DNA of 64,000 nucleotides from Polytrichum commune (Eukaryota; Streptophyta; Polytrichopsida; Polytrichales; Polytrichaceae), in assembly GCA_950295325.1 (NCBI GenBank), contig OX485803.1:76895554-76959553 (forward strand), given 5' to 3'. Numbering within the stretch: the first letter of the stretch is position 1; every line of letters begins with the position of its first letter. This document shows positions 9,742 through 20,855 of the stretch, in pieces. The position numbers were made by a program, and so were the translations under genes. The notes below the pieces were generated by a model. The model searched no databases. It was given only the letters and a program-made list of their open reading frames with translations, and was not told the origin of the DNA.

Positions 9742-11344
9742 ATGGTTAGTACTAGGGGACGATCGTACGACACCCCAACAACAACAACCGCATCTGCATC
9801 GGAGGCAACACCAGGTAAGAGGTCGAAGAACGAACCACCAAAACCCGAAAAGATCAAGGAAAATCAAAATCAAGGTCTAGGTCCAGAGTCCGAGCGCGAG
9901 AGGGAGAAATCCCCCAGCCCACAAAGTCCGGTTAGGGTGGCACGACCCCAACTCATGGCGAATCCTTTGGATGCAATGATGGCTCCTAGAGGGCCTCCCA
10001 TTGTAATGCCACAAGCATTAGCGCCAAGGGCAATGCCGAGTTATTTTCCGAAGTTCGGTGGCCTCCCGCATGAGGATCCTTCAACCCACATTGAACGATA
10101 TATTGAGGTAATGTTGGCCAACGTGATAGCCGAAGACACGTACAAACTCGTTTGGTTTTCTACTACGCTAGAGGGTATAGCGTATGAGTGGTACCGATCC
10201 CACGATGAGGGGACATTTAGGGACTGGCGGGCATTGCAGACGGCATTCCTTAGACAATTCAGACCGGAAATGGGCCAACAAAGCGCACTCGTGGCGTTAA
10301 CGAACATGCAGCAAGGCCCATCCGAGGGTATTACGTCATACATCCGACGGTTTGAGACGGTGGTAACTCGTTATGTAGGAACCCTTCTCACAAATGACAC
10401 GATTAAATTCTACTTCATACAAGGGTTCAACAAACAAGGTACAATACGAGAAATTCTTAACTCCAACCCTCAGGATTTGGAAGAAGCTAAAGCCAAGGCT
10501 AGGAGGATCGAAGGTGTAGACAAACAAAATGAGCGGATGTGGAATTGCACTATTGCACCTGTGCCAGCCTTCCTACCCACAACCTACATTCCTCCCGAGC
10601 AGAGTAAGTCTTCTCAGCTGGAGCCATCCCGACCGGATGCATACGCAGTCCACCGAGCGGCCCCGGTTCCTTTGGCTACGAGGCCACCCCCTGAGCTCTT
10701 AGCACTCCCTAGCCCTCCGAGCCACACCACGATCGAGGAGCTAGAACTTAGAGTTAAGAAGGCCAACGACGAGTTGAGGAGCGATGTCATGCAGTCGCTC
10801 AAGACCCTCACAGAGCAGCTAACAATGGCAATCACGTCTAGGCCCTTAGCACAACCAGTTCCGCCGGCCTCGGAGGCAAGTAATTATGGCACCAACATTT
10901 GGTGTCGTAATTGCAACAAACCTGGCCACAGTAATCAATTTTGCACGGAGCCTAGGTTCACAGGTAACCTAGTAGCCCCACCCCCCCGTCCACAACAAGG
11001 CCACTCCCAGACTCAAGCCTGGAACAACGGTAAAGGAGTTTGTCCCACTTGCGGCAAGGTTCACATTTTGGGGCCAGGTAAGTGTTGGATCGAGACGGGG
11101 GTGGTCTGCAACCATTGTGGGGGTAATCACCCGGTCGATAATTGTCGTAGGATTCTCGCGGAGCGACCCTCCCATTACTCTCAGCTGAATCAACAACTTC
11201 CGGCATTCTTCTATGATAGGAATCAACAGAACCAAGGAGGAATGTCGGTTAATTATCACCAAGGTAACCCACAAAGCAATGGCCAACAAAACTACGGTCC
11301 ACCCAACCACCAAAACCAAGGTAATAGGGGGAACAACTTCACCG
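9742..11344 (+). CDS. gag: Gag polyprotein of element B
   Basis: The frame is open from 9607 to 11520, but I place the start at ATG 9742 (MVSTRGRSYD) because the preceding codons overlap the primer-site region. After a charged, Pro-rich N-terminus, the retrotransposon Gag domain runs at about 10020-10530 (FPKFGGLPHEDPSTHIERY, WYRSHDEGTFRDWRALQTAF). A coiled segment follows at about 10730-10840. Zinc-binding clusters are CRNCNKPGHSNQFC (10905-10946), CPTCGKVH and CNHCGGNHPVDNC (11107-11145). It is followed by a Gln/Asn-rich tail. Gag packages the element's RNA into particles. From 11345 the frame reads into the LTR remnant and then the LINE, which is accidental. No stops are inside Gag, so this copy is either young or was truncated recently. 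Confidence 0.85.
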
Positions 11345-11421
11345 ATGCAGGCCACCTTCACCGAAGGACTTGTGTGATACTTTTAGGCTCCCTCGAAAGG
11401 GGGTGGCCCAAAAGTACCACA
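11345..11421 (+). repeat. 77-bp remnant of the 3' LTR of element B
   Basis: Equivalent to 9527-9603, starting ATGCAGGCC. The deletion that joined gag to the LTR end has its breakpoint at or just before that word. Confidence 0.85.
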
Positions 11422-13308
11422 ATGCATATGCATATACTATGTGTCCTAGGCATATGCATCGTGAAGGGGGGCATGTGCATTTCAGTAGCCATTGTGGGAA
11501 TGTATTGTCTTGTGGTCTAGAGTTTTGGTTGCCCGCATTTATGAGTGTATTATATCTCGTGTGTTTATTTGATTGTAGTGTGTGTATAATTTGGTGCACT
11601 GCTTTATTATGGCGTGCTATACGTAGACCTTTTATGTGGGGGTTAGAGCATGTACAGAGTAGGTGTGGCCATGTGTCTATGGTATTATTGGGGCATAGCG
11701 TGCAAATTGGGTTTGGGAACAAGTTAGGCCAAAAGATGTTTTTACGATGGTTACCCATGTATTGGGCATAGCAGAGTTTTAGAGTTTGCGTAATTTGGGC
11801 GTCTGTGATCTTGGGGTTTTTCCAAAATTGGTTGGAGAGTTTGTTGTCAATTTGGTCGTTGTTTGTCCATTTGTCTATGTATGTGAATTAAGGTTGGGCT
11901 AATCTGAGTTCTTGGTTTTTGTGTTCTTTATTGATGAAAGTTTGTAGGTTGCGTATAGTATCCGTGTGGGTGCCTGTGGGGACTCCATTGAGCCAATATT
12001 GTGTAGTGTGTGCCGTATGTATCCTAGGGGTCTAGTAGGGCTCCGCTGTTCGGTAGTTGGTCCGCAATGTCGTTACCTATTATGCATGTATGTACTCTGA
12101 CTTTATGTATTGTGGTTTTGTGTGTGGACCAGGTTATGTGGTTGACTATAGCGGATATGAGTAGTTTGTCCGGGTGGTTGTGTTGGGATGACGGGTGTCG
12201 TATGTGGTTGTGTATTAGATATATGCTATTGAGGCTATCTGTAAATTTGTGTATGTCTTGCGTATTTTGTTGTGTATTCTAGACGGCTATTAGGATAGCA
12301 TTTAGCTCCGCTCTAAGGATGTTTTGTAGACCTGGGAGTCTCTCTGCAATTCGGAGGTTATTGGCAGGACAATATACTCATGATCCCGTTGTGTTGCCTA
12401 TGCCATTTTTGTCAGGGGGGATAAATGATCCGTCTGTGTATATGCATTGTTGGGGCTTGAATTTGAGAGGGTGTGTATTGTAGAGTTCTAGTGGTAGGGG
12501 TTGTGTTTGGTGGTTATTGTCCGGATGGTTGTAGTTTGAGGTTGCATGCCATGCGGGGGAATATTTCCATTTTTTTCCGAGGGAATGGGTGGGGGTCTTT
12601 TTGTGGGTGATTTTTCATTTTAATATTATACAACTCTCGTATGTTGGTTTCTAGCGCGTGGGGTACTTGTGGGGTGTCTAGGGGGTTTGGATTTTGTATG
12701 CTTAGTATGGTAGTGTATTGGTTTTCTAATTGATGTAGGTATTTTGGCCATTCTGATGTGAGGTTGTATTGTATGGTGTTAGGTGGAATGGTTACTATCG
12801 TGTGTATTTCTACGTGGGTGATGGGGAGGGGGTTCTCTTTGTGGTTGATTATGACAACAGTTTTGGTGTTGTGGTTTTCTTGGGCTGCCATGCGGGCCCA
12901 TTAATTTGATGTCATGGCAGTTTTAAGGTCTGGGGGTGGGCTAAACCAATGCCTGCCCATTTTGATGAGTGTGCGTGGTCTGTTGAGCCAAATATTATGT
13001 CCCGGTTGTGTGGGGAATTGTATTGAGTGATTGTTATTGGACACGTGAGGGGCGAGGAGTAATATGAGTGTGTAATATTGTACGTTTCTATTAAAGCTTG
13101 GAGGGTGGAGGGGTGGAGGGGTGGAGGGTTTGATGGTTATTATTTGGGTTATGTATTTTTTGGCTTTTTTTTTGGGAGTATTGTGACATACCTTTGGGTT
13201 AACCATAGAATTTCGGTGGTGAAGTCTTGTGGTGGGGGGTTCAAGAAGTGTAGCATGGGATGTTCTTGGCTTTGGTTATGTCTTTCCCATCGCCATTGTA
13301 ACCTTGTG
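11422..13308 (-). pseudogene. LINE segment 7: RNase H domain and Cys-His tail
   Basis: Sense is the minus strand. About 12450-12050 is an RNase H domain with the D-E-D-D set in order: Asp in IYTDGSFIPP, Glu in ILRAELNAIL, Asp in KFTDSLNS, Asp in GNDIADQL. It degrades the RNA strand of the RNA/DNA hybrid. About 11712-11650 is a Cys-His cluster, CTLCPNNTIDTWPHLLCTCS, typical of LINE C-termini. The right half (13206-12514) is connecting region without recognisable motifs. Stops occur (for example after NTTGS in the RNase H domain, and near 12900), so it is decayed. Chromovirus A separates it from segment 6, and element B from segment 8. Confidence 0.75.
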
Positions 13309-14281
13309 TGTCGCGCACCTCTCCATGAGGAGTGCCCGAAACACCATGGGCACAAGGGGGACCCCGGAGTGACACCCGGGACTTGTGGCGCCGTTGGTGA
13401 GAGGGCCCAAGTGATCCTAGTGTGGGTGAGGGCCCCGGGCGTTGGGAACGCCTCCCACCCACAGAGACTAGGAGGCACAAGGGTAAGGCCATGAGCTATG
13501 CGTAGCTCATGGCGTGGTGATTCTAGAATGCTCAAGAACACCTCAATCTGACGTGTGAGCTAGGAGTTATGGCCATTTGAGTGGGGCGCTGTCCCGGGAC
13601 AGCGCCCTGGTACAGCAGTGCCTGGGAGAGATTCCCGGGACTGCCAAGGTTCAAGCAGGCATAACTTCCTCATTACTTGCCCGAATGGGGCAAGTGAGGA
13701 GTCCATCGGCATCTACATGAAGCGTAGATGAAGATGGAGTGGTCAAGTGTTAGCATCAGACATCATACAAGGAAGTTATGATGGTCTGAAGCTGTGGGGG
13801 CTTCTAGGCCCAGCGGCTAAGGGAAAATGTCCACTTGGCCCCAACTCTTGGTAGAGAGACAAGAGGTTGGTTGACGGTGGGGTAGGGGCCCCGCGTAAAG
13901 TCCTAGAGGCTTATATGGGTGAGGTGGTGTGGCCTCACCCACCCGAGGCCAAACGGCAAGGCCTCCATGGGCATTGGCCCATTGTGAGGCCATAGTTGCC
14001 TAGTATGGTTCGGGTTGTTGTAGTGTTGCTCCGGCAATGCGATGATCAACATGGGATTGGACTTTCATGGATGGAAGTCCACATCTAGGAATGGGTTACC
14101 GATTAAGGGGTGAGTCCCGAAAGCAAAGTAGGAGGGTTGGTTTCCCTCCTATGAACTATAAGGTCCGGGGTAGGAGGAGCTAACCATTAGCATGGCGGAA
14201 TGCGAATGGTTAGCGCTCGTAACCTTTGCTAAAATTGAAAATTGGCAAGATGGTCAAGGGGGGCTAGCAAGGGTTGCAACA
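13309..14281 (+). repeat. 5' LTR of chromovirus A
   Basis: 973 bp. The end has decayed from GCGACA to GCAACA. It contains a perfect 24-bp palindrome at 13588-13611 (GGGCGCTGTCCC arm), a GCCATGAGCTA/TAGCTCATGGC hairpin at 13488-13513, and further hairpins. The middle block (about 13740-13840) is of the 'gtcaagtgttagcatcagac' subtype. Confidence 0.92.
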
Positions 14282-14283
14282 CT

Positions 14284-14296
14284 TGGTATCAGAGCA
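14284..14296 (+). other. Primer-binding site, initiator-Met tRNA type (A)
   Basis: TGGTATCAGAGCA, 2 bp after the LTR; the usual plant Ty3/gypsy and Ty1/copia initiator-Met site. Confidence 0.88.
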
Positions 14297-14332
14297 GGGT
14301 TCCAATATTTGAGCTAGCACTTTGAGGGAGAC

Positions 14333-14950
14333 ATGGCTATCAAACCTGAGGGTTATTATGGTGAGCCCGGGGTTTCCAAAAGGTTGTGAGGCTCAGATTG
14401 GAACAAAGATCATGTGTAAGTGGAATTTGACCATACCATTAGTTCTAATGACAATGGTGGGCATGATGGTGGATTCGGTAAGGAAAATGGTGGAGTCCTT
14501 TGAAAGGGCTACGGCACACCTCAAAAAACATTTGGGGCCTAGAATACCGAATGCACCCAAAGCCTTGGAAGGCATTAATGTTGGATTGAAATTCCAATTC
14601 CAAATGCTTGGAAGGTATTGATGTTGGAATGAATTTGGTGGAAATGAGGCGTCCGGGCCTCTTAAGGCGTATATGCGCTCATTTCACACCCAAATGAATT
14701 GTACATCTTAAATGAACGAGCTTTCTAAGAAATGCATCGTTTTAGGTGGGTTTCAAAAGCGGGTGGTGAATACCAAGTTCAAATTTCCAAAGTTTATTGA
14801 GGTTGTGGCGGGGATCATCAAAATTGCCATGAGCATCAAGGCCGATGACCCCATTAAGCAATTTGGCGGTGCGTTACAACAATGGACGTTGAGTGGAGAT
14901 AGGTACCCCGCCAAATAATACTTGTGCCGCGAACCGAATGTAAGACGATG
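14333..14950 (+). pseudogene. Gag remnant of chromovirus A
   Basis: ATG 14333 opens MAIKPEGYYGEPGVSKRL and then hits a stop. Frames shift to a stretch with FERATAHLKKHLGP (about 14502-14543) that is recognisable in all family members. A deletion near 14920 removes the zinc-knuckle array. Confidence 0.65.
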
Positions 14951-15009
14951 ACATTGTGGCCAAGGCTAGTAGCCTTAAGCCGAGGCCAAGTCTTTTGTAC
15001 CTTGAGGCT

Positions 15010-18000
15010 CAAATGAATGGGAGAAATGTCTCATGTATTGACAAAGAGGCTACCACTCTTTCTTGAGCCCAAAACTCATAAGGGAGTTGGGGCTTGCCGA
15101 TTGATAGAGCGGGCAAGCCCACCGAGGTGCGGTTTGGAAAGGGCGAACCGCATGAGACAAAGGAGGCCGCGATGCATGTCACCTTTCAATGTGGGACATT
15201 GGATTTTTGTCAAAATTTCACACCATGTGAAATAGATGAAATGCATGTCATTGTGAAGGCCGCCTTCTTTGAAACTCACATGATAGATGTGAGGTGCAAG
15301 CCGGTGTGCTTGCGGTGCATTATGATGTGTCATAATGGCAATGAGTTGATGTTCAAATTGACAAGGACTCCTATGGTAGGAGGACCCAAGGTGAATTTGG
15401 TCTTAATAAACCAAATGAAAAATAAAAAACATAATGATCGTGGTTCAATTGGAGCAACTCCAAGGAACTCATAGGGAGGCTAGGAAAGATGGGCCTCCCC
15501 CAAACCACATTGGTGGGATGTTGGTGAGATACAAGGATGTATTCACCAATGTGTCGCTCAAAATGTTACCGCCAAGGAGTGAATTGCAACTTTGCTCAAG
15601 AAGAAATTGAGTTCTTGAGGCATGTGGTGACAAAGGAAGTCGGTGGACAACATGAAGAATGTCAAGGCAATCCAAGAGGAGAATTGGCCCTTGACTTAAA
15701 AACAAAAAGGCTTAGGTCATTGGTTGGCCTAGCCAATTACTACCACCACTTCATTCTAGATTTGTTTTAAGGTTGCTAGGACCTTACTCAACTTATTGAG
15801 GAAATGGCTATCCCAAGAGTGGGATGAGCCTTGTCACCAAGCCTTTGGGAAGCTCAAGAGCAAGTTCCCTTCACAAGATGTGGTTAAGTTTCCGGGTTTT
15901 CATAAGCATTTTGAGGTGCACATGGAGACGAAGGACTTTATCATTGGTGGATGTTGATCCAAGATGGATGACCATTGCTTATGAGAGCATTAAGCTCCAT
16001 GGTTGTCGAACCTTGTCCGGCTTGTGCAAGAAATGGCTATCCCAAGAGTGGGATGAGCCGTGCCACCAAGCCATTGGCGAGCTTAAGAGCAAGTTGTCTT
16101 TGCCGCCCGTGCTCAAGCTTGCGGAGTTTGCCAAACCTTTTGAGGTGCATACGGGGGCGAGTCACTTTGCCATTGGCGGATGTTGATCCAAGATGGAGGA
16201 CCATTGCATATGAGAGCAATAAGCTCAATGGTTGTTAAACCTTGTCCGGCTTGTGCAAGACATGGCTATCCCAAGAGTGGGATGAGCCGTGCCACCAAGT
16301 CCTTGAGGAGCTTAAGACGAAGTTCTCTTCGCCGCCCGTGCTCAAGTTCGCGGAATTTGACATACCTTTTGTGGTGCATACGGGGGCGAGTGACTTTATC
16401 ATTGGCAGATGTTGATGTAAAAAAAAAAAGATGGCCATTGCATATGGGAGCATGAAGCTCGATGGTTGTCCGACTTGTGAAAGAAATGGCTATCCCAAGA
16501 GTGGGACTAGCCTTGTCACCAAGTCTTTGGGGAGCTTAAGAGCAAGTTCTCTTCGCCGCCCGTGCTCAAGTTCGTGGAGTTTGACAAACCTTTTGAGGTG
16601 CATACGGGGGCGAGTAACTTTGCCAATGATGGATTGTTAATGTAAGATGGATGGCCATTGCATATGGGGGCATGAAGCTCGATGGTTGTCAAAAAAGACA
16701 ACCAACTCATGACAAAGAACTTCTTTGCCGTAGTGCATTGCTTGAAGATGTGGCGACATTATTTGGGGTCGCACGAAGCAAAGGTCTACATGGACAATGT
16801 GTCCTAAAAGTATTTTAACATATACAAGCGCAAGTGAGCGCCAAGTCATTGCGGTGGCATGATAGTTTGGCGCTTATGAAGGTGGATTTGGTCCACAAAC
16901 CGGACCATGGAAATGTGGTGCCGGATGCGTGAAGTAGACCGGAAGAGTTCCAAGCAATGAGAACCATCCAAACCTTGTGGCTAATGTGTGCCGGCGAAGA
17001 AAACTTGTGATGCAAGATACGGGAGGGGTAAATTAACTACCCCGAGGCACAAAGGCTTTTAGGTGAGCTTCGCAAGAGCAAGGTGCTTAAAGAGGTTAAG
17101 TTGGTGGACGGATTGTTCAAGTGCAAGCAAAGTTGGGTGTATGTGCCACAAGGCAAGTTGAGGCTATCGGTTTTGAAGGAGGAATATGATAGTCCTATTG
17201 CCGGCCATAGAGGAGAAAAAGAAAACCACCATAGAATGGTGTCAAAGAGGTACCATTGGCGGTGCATAAAGTAGGATATAACCCACTTTGTGAAGGCGTG
17301 AATAAAGTGCCAAGTGAACCGAGCCTCTTACCAAAAGCAAGGCGGTTTCTCGCAACCGTTGCCTATCCCGTCGGCGCCATGGCATAGTATGTGCATGGAC
17401 TTGATCACAAGTTTGCCGGAGTCACATGGGTATGATGCCATCTTGTTGATGGTAGAGCGGTTTGCCAAGTTGGGACACATGGTGCCGATTATGGGAACCG
17501 CCACCGCGCTGGAGACCGCATAGCCTTTTCTCAAAGGATGGTTGAGGCACCACGGGTTGCCAAGAGTGATTGTGTGGGATCAAGATCCAAAGTTCACAAG
17601 TGCATTTTCAATGCATTTCTCTAAGGAGGTCGGAATGAAACTAAGGTTTAGCACGGCCTTGCATTCCCAAATGAATGGGAAAGCGGAGCATGTGAATGGA
17701 GTCTTGAATCAATACTTGAGGAACTTGGTGGGGGCGGACCAAGGAGATTGGGCGGACTATGTGGGTCGAGCGGATTGTAATTGCAATGTAGCCACGCACT
17801 TGGCTACCAAGGGGTGGTCTTTCGTGGTGGCTTATGGAGTGGATGCGCTCCAACCTATTAACCTAGCTCTCGAGGGGGCACATTCAACACTAGAGTTCAA
17901 CCAAGATGGTGAGGACTTGCCAAGGATGGTAAACAAGTCTTGGAGATGACCAAGTTGTTGGTGGAGAAAGCCCGAAGGTGCTACGGAGTGCAAATCAATG

Positions 18001-18508
18001 CCGGAAGACGCGAAGTGGAGTATGAGGTGGGCCAATAAGGTGTTGTTGAATGTGGACAACTTCACCTTGCCCAAAGGCCTTACTCCAAACGTTCATGTCC
18101 AAAATTGGAGCTTCGTTTTCCATTGTGGAACAAGTGTTCAAGGACATGTATAAGTTGGAATTACCGCCCGAGATCAAAGTGCATCCGACATTTCATGTCT
18201 CATAACAAAAGTCATTTTAGGACGACACCTTGTGGCCCGATCACAAGCAAGTGATTAGGCCAAGTCCCGACCTTGTGGAGGTCATTTAGAACATGAGGTA
18301 AGAGGTCATCCTCAAGTGTAGGAAGCCCAAGTGAAAATGAAAGAAAATGTACAAAGGAGTACTTGGTGAAATGGTGAGGATACCATGAGAAAGAAACCGC
18401 TTGGGTGGTGGCAAGAGACATGGTGAACACCAATGAATTGGTGAAGCACTTTGAAGAAACTAAGGCTAGACATTCCAATGAAAAGAAGCGTAGGCATTGA
18501 TGAGGACA
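15010..18508 (+). pseudogene. Pol remnant of A: protease-like, RNase H repeats, integrase, chromodomain; RT missing
   Basis: About 15094-15474 is protease-region sequence (FQCGTLDFCQNFTPCEIDEM). At 15580-15592 it jumps from LPPRSELQ straight to FAQEEIEFLRHVV, the strand just before RNase H, so no YxDD palm exists. About 15700-15765 reads LRSLVGLANYYHHFI. Four 229-bp repeats follow (15804-16700), then RNase H THDKELL and VHKPDHGNVVPDA (16690-16935). Integrase spans about 17090-17950: the first Cys of its HHCC finger is lost, but the DDE triad is still visible (MDLITSLPES; WDQDPKFTS; NGKAEHVN). TAG at 17521 interrupts it. A chromodomain lies at 18350-18480 (KEYLVKW, stop, GYHEKE). Frames shift repeatedly; no Pol could be made. 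Confidence 0.85.
15804..16700 (+). repeat. Four tandem copies of a 229-bp RNase H segment (A)
   Basis: ATGGCTATCCCAAGAGTGGG starts units at 15804, 16033, 16262 and (variant) 16486. Each holds the start of RNase H (a FEVHTGASDFAIGG-like end). Unit length is not divisible by three. Confidence 0.88.
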
Positions 18509-19315
18509 TCAATCTCCTTTAGTGGGGGAGAGACGCTAGTAGCACACTTAGCTTCGAGGCTAGTCGCTCCACAACATGTACTTGTTCTTTGGCTTGAGGG
18601 AATAAAGCCCAAACTTTAGTGGTGCAAAGAGAAAAGTATGAGATGAGGTCCTAGTCTTGTACTTGTGCTTGGTTAATGGAAGAGGGGGAATAGATATGCC
18701 AAACTAGGTTGGGTAAGCCGAGTAATTGGGGGCCATGGCTTGGAGGGGCCTTGGATAAAACCAAGAAACTTCTTAGTTGTGGGCTTGTCCGGGCGGGGAC
18801 AAGGTGATGGCGCGTGCTCATAAAAGTGCTACCCGCGAGCTAACGAGAGTTGGCGCATGGGAGTCATGAACCCATGTCTCGAAAGAGCAAAGTGGGAACT
18901 GAGTCGGGCGGGACTTGGCATCACCCCCGTGCGATCGAGGCGTGGCTTAACAATGGAAAGCCATCTCGGAGTTGCAACCGAGACAACTTAGTGGAAGCGT
19001 TGAGGTCTCGCCTAGATGTGTCATGTTAGGCTAGTGGAGCCTAACGGGGGGAGGCCCCAAAGGAGGGGCAACCCAAGTGAGTCCCAAAGTAGGTGGGTCT
19101 AGTGTAGGTTAGGTCCTTGGAGGAGAGATCCAAGGTCACTAACGGACCACCTAGGAACGACACCTTTGGGACTATGCCAAATTTGAAGATGCATTGTGGG
19201 GGTCGCGCCCTAAGGTAAACACAATGCCGCACCATAGAGGATGGCAACTTGAGAATTGGTGTGCCGACTACGAGTATAGTCGATGAGGGCATCGACTCCG
19301 TTTGGTGGGGGTGAG
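18509..19315 (+). other. 3' non-coding region of chromovirus A with polypurine tract
   Basis: Follows the chromodomain and GGGGGAGAGACG. It ends in TTTGGTGGGGGTGAG (19301-19315), the polypurine tract for plus-strand priming. Antisense to it runs an ORF (19499-19041) shared by all copies. Confidence 0.7.
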
Positions 19316-20290
19316 TGTCGCGCACCTCTCCATGAGGAGTGCCCGAAACACCATGGGCACAAGGGGGACCCCGGAGTGACACCCGGGACTTGTGGCGCCG
19401 TTGGTGAGAGGGCCCAAGTGATCCTAGTGTGGGTGAGGGCCCCGGGCGTTGGGAACGCCTCCCACCCACAGAGACTAGGAGGCACAAGGGTAAGGCCATG
19501 AGCTATGCGTAGCTCATGGCGTGGTGATTCTAGAATGCTCAAGAACACCTCAATCTGACGTGTGAGCTAGGAGTTATGGCCATTTGAGTGGGGCGCTGTC
19601 CCGGGACAGCGCCCTGGTACAGCAGTGCCTGGGAGAGATTCCCGGGACTGCCAAGGTTCAAGCAGGCATAACTTCCTCATTACTTGCCTGAATGGGGCAA
19701 GTGAGGAGTCCATCGGCATCTACGTGAAGCGTAGATGAAGATGGAGTGGTTGGTTGTTATGATCAGACTTCATACAAGGAAGTTATGATGGTCTGAAGCT
19801 GCTGGGGGGGTTCTAGGCCCAGCAGCTAAAGGAAAGTGTCCACTTGGCCCCAACTCTTGGTAGAGAGACAAGAGGTTGGTTGACGGTGGGGTAGGGGCCC
19901 CGCGTAAAGTCCTAGAGGCTTATATGGGTGAGGTGGTGTGGCCTCACCCACCCGAGGCCAAACGGCAAGGCCTCCATGGGCATTGGCCCATTGTGAGGCC
20001 ATAGTTGCCTAGTATGGTTCGGGTTGTTGTAGTGTTGCTCCGGCAATGCGATGATCAACATGGGATTGGACTTTCATGGATGGAAGTCCACATCTAGGAA
20101 TGGGTTACCGATTAAGGGGTGAGTCCCGAAAGCAAAGTAGGAGGGTTGGTTTCCCTCCTATGAACTATAAGGTCCGGGGTAGGAGGAGCTAACCATTAGC
20201 ATGGCGGAATGCGAATGGTTAGCGCTCGTAACCTTTGCTAAAATTGAAAATTGGCAAGATGGTCAAGGGGGGCTAGCAAGGGTTGCGACA
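19316..20290 (+). repeat. 3' LTR of chromovirus A
   Basis: 975 bp. Nearly identical to the 5' LTR at both ends, but the block about 19685-19845 belongs to a different subtype ('ggttggttgttatgatcagac', 'ctgctggggggg'). Confidence 0.92.
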
Positions 20291-20855
20291 TTGTGAGTGG
20301 CATGGTGAGGATATATGCTCCCATTGGGTTGTATATATTGGTTTTCATTTCTTGTATCTGTATGGTAGGTTTGGTAGTAGTAAGATCTTTGTCTGGGATT
20401 CGTGTGAGGTTTGGGGCTATGATGGGTGGGCGGATACATCTTTGGTCCTTGGATTGCCTAAAGTTTATACAAGAGTTGTATGCGGTGTGGTTTTTTGTTG
20501 GTGTTGCAAAAATTTGTGGAGTGCGAATATGTTATGATCAAGGGCGACATTATCATGATGGAGAAGTAGTGAGGCGTCTATCCATTTGGTCGTGTTAGTT
20601 GGGGCGGGGGTGGCTCCATTGGCATAAGTAGTGTTGTTTTATGGCTTTTGCTCCCCATTTGTCCTTGTATGTTGTAGTTTTGGCGTTTATTCTGGCTTGT
20701 ATTCGTTTTCCATTTGTGGGGTCCACTTGGTTACTAGTGTTTATGGGTGGGGTGGGCGTTGGTACTTGTTGTGGGGGAGGGTTGTGGATTGTGGGTGGGT
20801 TATATATGTGGGAATAGTAGTTGAGCTTGTGCCAAGGCTTCTTTGATTACTGTAC
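20291..20855 (-). pseudogene. LINE segment 6: region between RT and RNase H
   Basis: The minus-strand A/C-rich reading continues segment 5. The join to segment 7 after removing A is open (reading ...NPMGAYILTMPLT into LQWRWERHN). The stretch nearer 20850 shows readable but frame-shifted helical segments. No motif is recognised. Confidence 0.6.

Larger units (their letters stand above)
6608..11421 (+). mobile_element. Element B: truncated Tat/Athila-like LTR retrotransposon
   Basis: Ends are TGTGAACCC...GTACCACA, flanked by the 5-bp TSD ATGCA at 6603-6607 and 11422-11426. It has a very long 5' LTR (6608-9603), a degenerate tRNA-Asp-type primer site and a gag ORF, then jumps directly into the last 77 bp of the 3' LTR. 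Protease, RT, RNase H, integrase and nearly all of the 3' LTR are missing. It is inserted in the LINE between segments 7 and 8. Confidence 0.85.
13309..20290 (+). mobile_element. Chromovirus A (non-autonomous Ty3/gypsy), 6982 bp
   Basis: TGTCGCGCACC...GGTTGCGACA, with TSD TTGTG at 13304-13308 and 20291-20295. LTRs of 973 and 975 bp, an initiator-Met primer site and a purine-rich tract before the 3' LTR are present. The interior holds a remnant of gag, then a protease-like region, RNase H repeats, integrase and a chromodomain. The RT palm is absent, and the gag zinc-knuckle array present in its relatives is deleted (only a stub near 14925-14945). It is inserted in the LINE between segments 6 and 7, and removal leaves the LINE frame open. 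Confidence 0.92.

Noticed and set aside
11345..11520. C-terminal extension of the Gag ORF
   Set aside because: It reads through the LTR remnant and antisense LINE; accidental fusion.
13149..13541. Repeated ORFs in LTRs (for example 13541-13149, 24708-25046, 57694-58032) of about 70-130 codons on both strands
   Set aside because: They lie in GC-rich LTR sequence, overlap in several frames and follow LTR copies exactly; no protein features. Only the antisense ORF spanning the 3' boundary is kept as a weak finding.
13309..14281. Retrozyme (hammerhead ribozyme in LTR)
   Set aside because: Hairpins are plentiful but I could not find the CTGATGA...GAAA core in either orientation; LTRs are also much longer than known retrozyme LTRs.
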